From the NCBI GenBank assembly GCA_019894975.1, contig JAGXNO010000013.1:1-64000 (forward strand): DNA of 64,000 nucleotides. Direction: 5' to 3'. A program made the translations under genes and the position numbers. The notes beneath the pieces are model-generated. The model was not told the origin of the DNA. It searched no databases and saw nothing but the letters and a program-made list of their open reading frames with translations. Of the stretch, positions 59,840-64,000 are shown piece by piece. Origin of the DNA: Promethearchaeota archaeon. GTDB taxonomy: Archaea; Asgardarchaeota; Lokiarchaeia; Sigyniarchaeales; SOKP01. How positions within the stretch are numbered: position 1 is the first letter of the stretch; each line of letters starts with the position of its first letter.

Positions 59840-60667
59840 CTATATTTGTACAGTTATAATTTCCCCTGATTTAAATCCTAGTTTATTAGATGCATTTCCT
59901 TGGTTAATAGAAATTTCAAGAAATCCCGTAGAACCAACAAGGAATAGTAAGGAATCAATAGGAACACCTGAAAAATGAGTATTGAAGATTCCTTTGTATT
60001 TTTCATTATTAATAATTAATGTGATTTCTGCTCCATCTTCTAATGCAATATTTAAATCTTTAATAATATTATCAACTATTTGGATTGGAGTTATCCCATT
60101 TCCGAAAGAATCTATATACTGAATTGGGCAGGTTATACTTCTTCTATCCGAATTAATTTCATATTTTACAGGATTTCTTTTTAAATTGTTAAAATTATAT
60201 TTTGGACCTAGATCAGATAAGGGAAAATCTTCATATTTGGCAATATAAGCACCTACTGGTGCCATAATATCTCTCCCGTGGAATGTAGTTGAAACAGGGT
60301 GATTGAAATATTCTTTGTTTTGAACACTTATGCATTCAGAAATTTCTGTTGCTTCGAGAAAATTTGGAAAAATACCATTATCAGGTCCAATGAAGTAGAA
60401 GTTTGATTTGGTTTTCAAAGCGATAATTTCTCTTGAGCTTCCAACTCCGGGATCAACTACAGTTATGAATATTGCTTTATCAGGAAAATATCTATATGTA
60501 GATTTTAAAATATATGATGCTTCTCCTACTGAATAAGCGGAGATAGTATGGGAAAGATCTATTATTTTTACTAAAGGATTCGTTTTTAAGATGACTGCTT
60601 TCATTACAGCTACATAATGCTGACCTCTTGGTCCAAAATCAGTTACTAACCCAATATATCTTTCCAT
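59840..60667 (-). CDS. SAM hydroxide adenosyltransferase (DUF62/chlorinase family)
   Basis: A 275-residue enzyme that splits S-adenosylmethionine to adenosine and methionine. Signatures: LVTDFGPRGQHYVAVMKAV (N-terminal), DLSHTI, VVDPGVGSSR (about residue 75) and FIGPDNG; the second domain contains FGNGITPIQ and the C-terminal beta-strands. Widespread in archaea; physiological role still debated. It is 15 nt upstream of the NMNAT fusion, suggesting linked adenosine/NAD metabolism. Confidence 0.92.
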   Translation of the reverse strand: MERYIGLVTDFGPRGQHYVAVMKAVILKTNPLVKIIDLSHTISAYSVGEASYILKSTYRYFPDKAIFITVVDPGVGSSREIIALKTKSNFYFIGPDNGIFPNFLEATEISECISVQNKEYFNHPVSTTFHGRDIMAPVGAYIAKYEDFPLSDLGPKYNFNNLKRNPVKYEINSDRRSITCPIQYIDSFGNGITPIQIVDNIIKDLNIALEDGAEITLIINNEKYKGIFNTHFSGVPIDSLLFLVGSTGFLEISINQGNASNKLGFKSGEIITVQI

Positions 60668-60731
60668 TTTTTTACAAGCGTAACTAAATTCTTCTTAGGA
60701 GTACTTTATATTGCTACTATATACACAAAAT

Positions 60732-61643
60732 TTATGATGGTATTTCTTTCCTATATTTCTGATCAATTTTGTAAAAATCTTCAAGAGCTTTAGATTTTAA
60801 CCTAAATTCCTCTTCTTTGTCAAATTGTACTAATTTCTTAGAAATTTCACTTGCTTTTCTGTATGAGGTATAGGCTGTATGGAAGTCTTCGTTTCTTAAG
60901 GCATAACGAGCTTCTTGAACAATCTTTTCTCTTTCTTTTGACAATTCTGGTATTTGTTGAGAAAACTCTCCCTTCTCTTTTAAGGAAGCAGCTATATCCA
61001 TTATATAGAGTTCTTCTGCTATCTCGGCTGCTCTTTTATAGCTTTTTGCAGCTTTTTCATACTCTAGAGATTTAATTGCAGATTCCGCTGTTCTATATAA
61101 ATCAGAAACTTTTGTATGTTCACCATTCTCAATTTTTCCTAAAAGGTCTTGAGCTATTTTTCTTTCTTTCTTTCCACCACTTAACATGAATTTAGTTATA
61201 TTTATAATATTATTCTTCAATGCTTCAGGTTGAAGAATATCAATTAAAGGCTCTAAATGTTCAAAATAAATATCTTTTAAGATTGTTTCAAATTCTTCCT
61301 TTGACTTACCTATAATGTTAAGGCTAGGCATCTCAAGTGCTTCAGCAGCTTCTTTAAGAGAAGATCGAAATTTTTCTGGCTCATTTTCTTCAGTTAATAA
61401 TAAACCTATAATAATTCCAGAAGCTTTTCTAGCTAATTTACCCTTTAGCTTATAGATATAAGAAAAAACTCGGTCTTCTTTTAATTTTAGCAAATTATAA
61501 TCATTTTTTGAATGATCCAGATTCAATCTAAGAAATAAATCATTCGTTATTTCAAATCTCGATTCTCCTTCTTTAAAATAATACCCCATTACTTTATAAT
61601 CTGAATCTGTTGGGAGTAATACTACAAAACAACCGTTTGGCAT
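60732..61643 (-). CDS. Unknown protein: N-terminal alpha/beta domain plus TPR-like helices
   Basis: A 303-residue protein. Residues 1-95 have a mixed beta/alpha pattern (GCFVVLLPTD, VMGYYFKE, SGIIIGLLLTEENEPE) that could be a longin- or roadblock-like fold. Residues 180-290 look like TPR helices (EYEKAAKSYKRAAEIAEELY, FHTAYTSYRKASEISKKL). Probably a scaffold or regulatory protein; I cannot assign a family. First of three same-strand genes with helical products. Confidence 0.6.
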   Translation of the reverse strand: MPNGCFVVLLPTDSDYKVMGYYFKEGESRFEITNDLFLRLNLDHSKNDYNLLKLKEDRVFSYIYKLKGKLARKASGIIIGLLLTEENEPEKFRSSLKEAAEALEMPSLNIIGKSKEEFETILKDIYFEHLEPLIDILQPEALKNNIINITKFMLSGGKKERKIAQDLLGKIENGEHTKVSDLYRTAESAIKSLEYEKAAKSYKRAAEIAEELYIMDIAASLKEKGEFSQQIPELSKEREKIVQEARYALRNEDFHTAYTSYRKASEISKKLVQFDKEEEFRLKSKALEDFYKIDQKYRKEIPS

Positions 61644-61708
61644 CTTAAATCATGTACCTCTTAGTTTTTTAAATTTAAAACAAGTTCTTATAACAAAATA
61701 CTTGTAGT

Positions 61709-62131
61709 TTAGGATTGGGTACTACTAATTATTCTATTTGTTTCTTCCCTAATACTTTGGATAATATTTAACAATTGAGCAAAATAAAGATTATCAGCAA
61801 CAGTTTTTGATGCCTGCTTTATTGTTTCAATAGCTTTCTTTTCATCTTCTGTAATTACTTCAATCGATTTTTTATCCCATAACTCTTTTACTTTTGTATT
61901 AAAATCTTCAGATAATTCTTTTAAACTAATACTTGATTGAATTCTGAATTGTTTTAAAACCTCTACAATCAATCTAATATTTTCTGTCATTGAAACAGTT
62001 TGTTCAGAAAAACTTTGGCTCATTTGAGTAATTGATTGACTCATCTGGCCAATTTGGGCAATCGTCCCATCTAATGAACTCATTATTTGATTAATTTTTT
62101 GAATCATCTGATCTAATAATTGTTCTGCCAC
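61709..62131 (-). CDS. Small coiled-coil protein (copy A)
   Basis: A 140-residue heptad-rich protein with Ser, Gln, Ile and Met (QIGQMSQSITQMSQSFSEQT), resembling the signalling coiled coil of methyl-accepting proteins but without a membrane segment. GTG start with AGGTGAT 8 nt upstream. Similar in size and pattern to the preceding gene, so possibly paralogous. Confidence 0.6.
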   Translation of the reverse strand: MAEQLLDQMIQKINQIMSSLDGTIAQIGQMSQSITQMSQSFSEQTVSMTENIRLIVEVLKQFRIQSSISLKELSEDFNTKVKELWDKKSIEVITEDEKKAIETIKQASKTVADNLYFAQLLNIIQSIREETNRIISSTQS

Positions 62132-62166
62132 TTTTCTATCACCTATTTGTTTTAAATAAAATTTAC

Positions 62167-62580
62167 TTATTCTACTACCTCTTCCTTATTAAGTGATTCT
62201 TTTAAAACTTTTACAGAATCGATAGCTTCTGATAATAATAAATTCACTGTATCTTGATTAAGAATTCCTTCAGAGAGATTGGAAAACTCTTCAAGTTTTT
62301 TAATTAAATTTTTAAGTGCATCTAAACCTAATCCTTCTTGTATTATTTTTAATTCCTTAGTTGTTACACTCCCAATTTCCTTCATTGCGTCAATATGTTT
62401 AGTTTGTGTAACGTTAATTTCATTAGAAAATTCTCCTAATTTCTCTGTCAAATTTGAAATTTTTTCTTCGATGTTTGTATTAAGCTGGTTAAGTGATTCG
62501 TTAAGCGTTTGTATTGAAGCGCCCAATTGTGCAATCCTTTTATAAATATTCTGAAGAAGGTCGGTTAACATCTCAGCCAT
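62167..62580 (-). CDS. Small coiled-coil protein (copy B)
   Basis: A 137-residue heptad-rich protein (QTLNESLNQLNTNIEEKISN) with an MAE N-terminus like its neighbour, and a second helical half (LEEFSNLSEGILNQDTVN). No membrane segment or catalytic motif. Lies 35 nt before copy A; the pair may form a heteromeric coiled coil. Function unknown. Confidence 0.6.
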   Translation of the reverse strand: MAEMLTDLLQNIYKRIAQLGASIQTLNESLNQLNTNIEEKISNLTEKLGEFSNEINVTQTKHIDAMKEIGSVTTKELKIIQEGLGLDALKNLIKKLEEFSNLSEGILNQDTVNLLLSEAIDSVKVLKESLNKEEVVE

Positions 62581-62665
62581 ACATAATCAACTTTTTTAAC
62601 TTTTAGTTTGGTAATTTACTAATGTCTCTTTTTGTTACTTCAATTATAAATATAACAGATTACAT

Positions 62666-62695
62666 CAATAAAAAAATATTCAATAAAAAAATATT
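62666..62695. repeat. Tandem 15-bp duplication
   Basis: CAATAAAAAAATATT occurs twice in direct succession in the gap before the structured RNA locus. Probably replication slippage; no function evident. Confidence 0.7.
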
Positions 62696-62760
62696 TATCT
62701 TTTTTCTTATTTAATAAGAATATAAACACAAACAAGATTAATAGCCATCGAAACGATTAA

Positions 62761-62768
62761 TTATATAA
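62761..62768 (+). promoter_or_regulatory. TATA box upstream of the structured RNA locus
   Basis: TTATATAA, preceded by a purine-rich CGAAACGATTAA stretch that could act as BRE, sits about 27 nt before the proposed RNA start near 62790. It points along the plus strand, opposite to the neighbouring genes. Confidence 0.45.
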
Positions 62769-62789
62769 AGGAGAAACAACACCAAATAC

Positions 62790-63103
62790 TTTGAAAAACT
62801 GAGTTTGTACAAATAACAATAAGGGCCATTTGCTTAGCCAAAATTGGAAATTTATTCCCATTTCTAAATTGGTTATCAAGGTTTTTGAGTACGCTTGGCC
62901 AACAAGCGCAGGTCTTATAAATGACCTACAGACATACAAAAAAGTATTAACAAAGTGTCTGTAATAAGTAAAAACCTGAGATCCGGGGTTCAAGTGATGA
63001 TTGGGATTCCCTTCATCAGAACAAATCCCCGATGGCCCATTTTTATCTTCTTTTTACTTTTAGAGTCAAAAAACTTCGTGAAACATCAATTTCACGTTTT
63101 TTT
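62790..63103 (+). ncRNA. Structured RNA candidate, unidentified
   Basis: A GC-richer island in a 612-nt gene-free region. The strand is inferred from a TATA box upstream and a hairpin plus T7 downstream. Helices: closing GGGCCAU/AUGGCCC (62823-62829 with 63032-63038); CGCUUG/CAAGCG (62892-62908); AGGUC/GACCU (62910-62927); ACAGACA/UGUCUGU (62928-62962); and a long arm CGGGG, GUUC, UGAUGA paired to UCAUCA, GAAC, CCCCG (62984-63031). It lacks the SRP GGAA/AGCA core and the RNase P GAGGAAAGUC motif, so I leave it unassigned. The size of about 310 nt suits either class. Confidence 0.5.
63077..63103 (+). terminator. Hairpin plus poly-T terminator
   Basis: The perfect 7-bp inverted repeat CGTGAAA-CATCAA-TTTCACG (63077-63096) is followed by seven T. 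On the plus strand this looks like an intrinsic terminator for the structured RNA. Archaeal termination needs mainly the T tract. Confidence 0.55.
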
Positions 63104-63192
63104 ATATATCTTGGAGAAATACCTCCATATGGATTAGGATATTATTTTAAGGTATTGAAGATTTAATTGTAAAAAACAAATGATATAATGAT

Positions 63193-63873
63193 TTACTTAT
63201 CCAAATTGGTACTAATTAGATCAAGTAACCATTTCTTTATTTGGGTAAGATTTTTAATTATACCAGGGATAAGATTCTCGGGAAAATTTTGTTCGTGATT
63301 TAATCTCTGAGCTGTTTCCATCCATTTATTTAATGCTAGCTGTACCAAACTAGCGCCTTCTGCTTCCATAAAAATTGGAACAACAGCGGCAGATTCTCTA
63401 GCATCACCAATTGCAAAATAAATTCTCCGATTACTCTCTTTTAACATTACTAAATTAGCACACTCATCAAGTTTTCTCTCAACTAAGATGCTTTTTAATA
63501 TTTGATCTTTTAAATCTTGATCTTTAGAAACAAATAGCTCTTTCCTTCTTTTGAGAGTTGGTTGAATTTCAGATACAACTTTATCCCCTGTATCTCCTTG
63601 ATTAAAATATTTTGTAATTCTAACACCATCTTCTAAAGCTTCGATAGCTGTAAATTTTTTTGTGTTGGAATAAAAAATTGCTTTAGAACCCGGTTGATCT
63701 TCGCTGGAAGATAATTTAGTATGAATACTTCTCATAACCACAGAATTACATGTATGATAAGCGATTTCAAACAATTCTCTTGGGATTAAAGAAGCATACG
63801 GTTCTTCTATATGCTTAGAGAGCCACTGAGAAGTAATAACCCCATTAAATTGTGATAAAAGTCGGTTTTCCAT
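63193..63873 (-). CDS. Protein of unknown function
   Basis: A 226-residue soluble protein. The middle part alternates strands and helices (KAIFYSNTKKFTAIEALEDG, RRIYFAIGDARESAAVVP) and the C-terminus is helical (LVQLALNKWMETAQRL). No motif or family recognised. ATG 63873 is preferred over TTG 63885. It lies upstream of the structured RNA locus and the coiled-coil genes on the same strand. Confidence 0.55.
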   Translation of the reverse strand: MENRLLSQFNGVITSQWLSKHIEEPYASLIPRELFEIAYHTCNSVVMRSIHTKLSSSEDQPGSKAIFYSNTKKFTAIEALEDGVRITKYFNQGDTGDKVVSEIQPTLKRRKELFVSKDQDLKDQILKSILVERKLDECANLVMLKESNRRIYFAIGDARESAAVVPIFMEAEGASLVQLALNKWMETAQRLNHEQNFPENLIPGIIKNLTQIKKWLLDLISTNLDK

Positions 63874-64000
63874 AACTATTCGCAATTTATTTGTAAATAT
63901 TCAGTTAGAACAAATTTTATTAAAATATAGTACTTCTAGTTTTTAATTATTGTTATTTCTGATAAAGTAGAAATTTTAAAATTGTAGATGGTTTCTACTT

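Noticed and set aside
62757..62993. 78-residue minus-strand ORF inside the structured RNA region
   Set aside because: It lies across the hairpins, has no family features, and its composition is unlike neighbouring proteins.
62823..63040. Minus-strand 5S rRNA, SRP RNA or RNase P RNA
   Set aside because: Short stretches resemble 5S rRNA loop C on the minus strand, but GGAAGUUAAG and a closing 5S helix are missing. The SRP GGAA/AGCA core and RNase P GAGGAAAGUC are also absent. Kept only as an unidentified structured RNA.

Overview
The window looks like a chromosome segment of an AT-rich archaeon, most probably an Asgard (Loki-like) archaeon. The archaeal signals are direct. They are an ether-lipid cluster (GGGP synthase, DGGGP synthase, geranylgeranyl reductase), archaeal/eukaryotic-type ribosomal proteins (uS2, uL11, uL1, uL10/P0, P1, eL14, eL34), Sec61-type SecY, an EMC3/DUF106 membrane insertase, ThiN, a CooC-type ATPase, RtcA and a serine tRNA with a 37/38 intron. 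Many metabolic genes look bacterial (P-loop shikimate kinase, AroD, bacterial-type Adk, IlvD, sulfatase with its radical-SAM maturase), a mixture common in Asgard genomes. The placement is inference; no 16S rRNA or decisive eukaryotic signature protein is present.

Layout. 1-0.9 kb: 3' part of a 4-hydroxybutyryl-CoA dehydratase-like gene. 0.9-4.7 kb: membrane-anchored CocE/S15 hydrolase and a solitary adenine methyltransferase. 4.7-8.6 kb: archaeal lipid cluster plus a CTP-dependent polyprenol-kinase-like membrane protein. 8.7-18.6 kb: carbohydrate region with a URO-D-like protein, GH94 and GH1 enzymes, an SGNH hydrolase, an SCP2 protein, an anaerobic sulfatase maturase and a Cys-type sulfatase. 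18.8-30.7 kb: DDAH, IlvD, an M28 peptidase, a second methyltransferase, a nucleoside hydrolase, a broken TPP enzyme, a radical SAM/DUF4130 pair, a CooC ATPase, GNAT and HAD. 30.7-36.9 kb: uS2, HD protein, LeuC/LeuD, a peptidase remnant, Tmk and twin zinc-ribbon membrane proteins. 37-44 kb: shikimate genes (aroE, aroK, aroD), adk and thiamine genes (thiW, thiN). 44-46.9 kb: twin FAH enzymes and an orphan CheB. 47.1-51.3 kb: uL11-uL1-uL10-P1-SecY. 51.4-55.7 kb: nitroreductase-like protein, EMC3, tRNA-Ser, then eL34-cmk-eL14. 55.8-64 kb: Yip1-like protein, RtcA, a Nudix-NMNAT fusion, a SAM-hydrolysing enzyme and unknown helical proteins around a structured RNA locus.

The most unusual points are: (i) uL11 is interrupted, inside its most conserved loop, by a 35-nt segment with a stop and a hairpin, and exact removal restores the protein; (ii) eL34 and a HAD phosphatase have no ATG/GTG/TTG start and appear to begin at ATT; (iii) a GC-richer multi-hairpin RNA with its own TATA box and poly-T terminator lies at 62.8-63.1 kb, opposite to its neighbours; (iv) a TPP enzyme lacks its central domain and has a frameshift at the same poly-A tract; (v) a Nudix-NMNAT fusion has the reverse of the known domain order.
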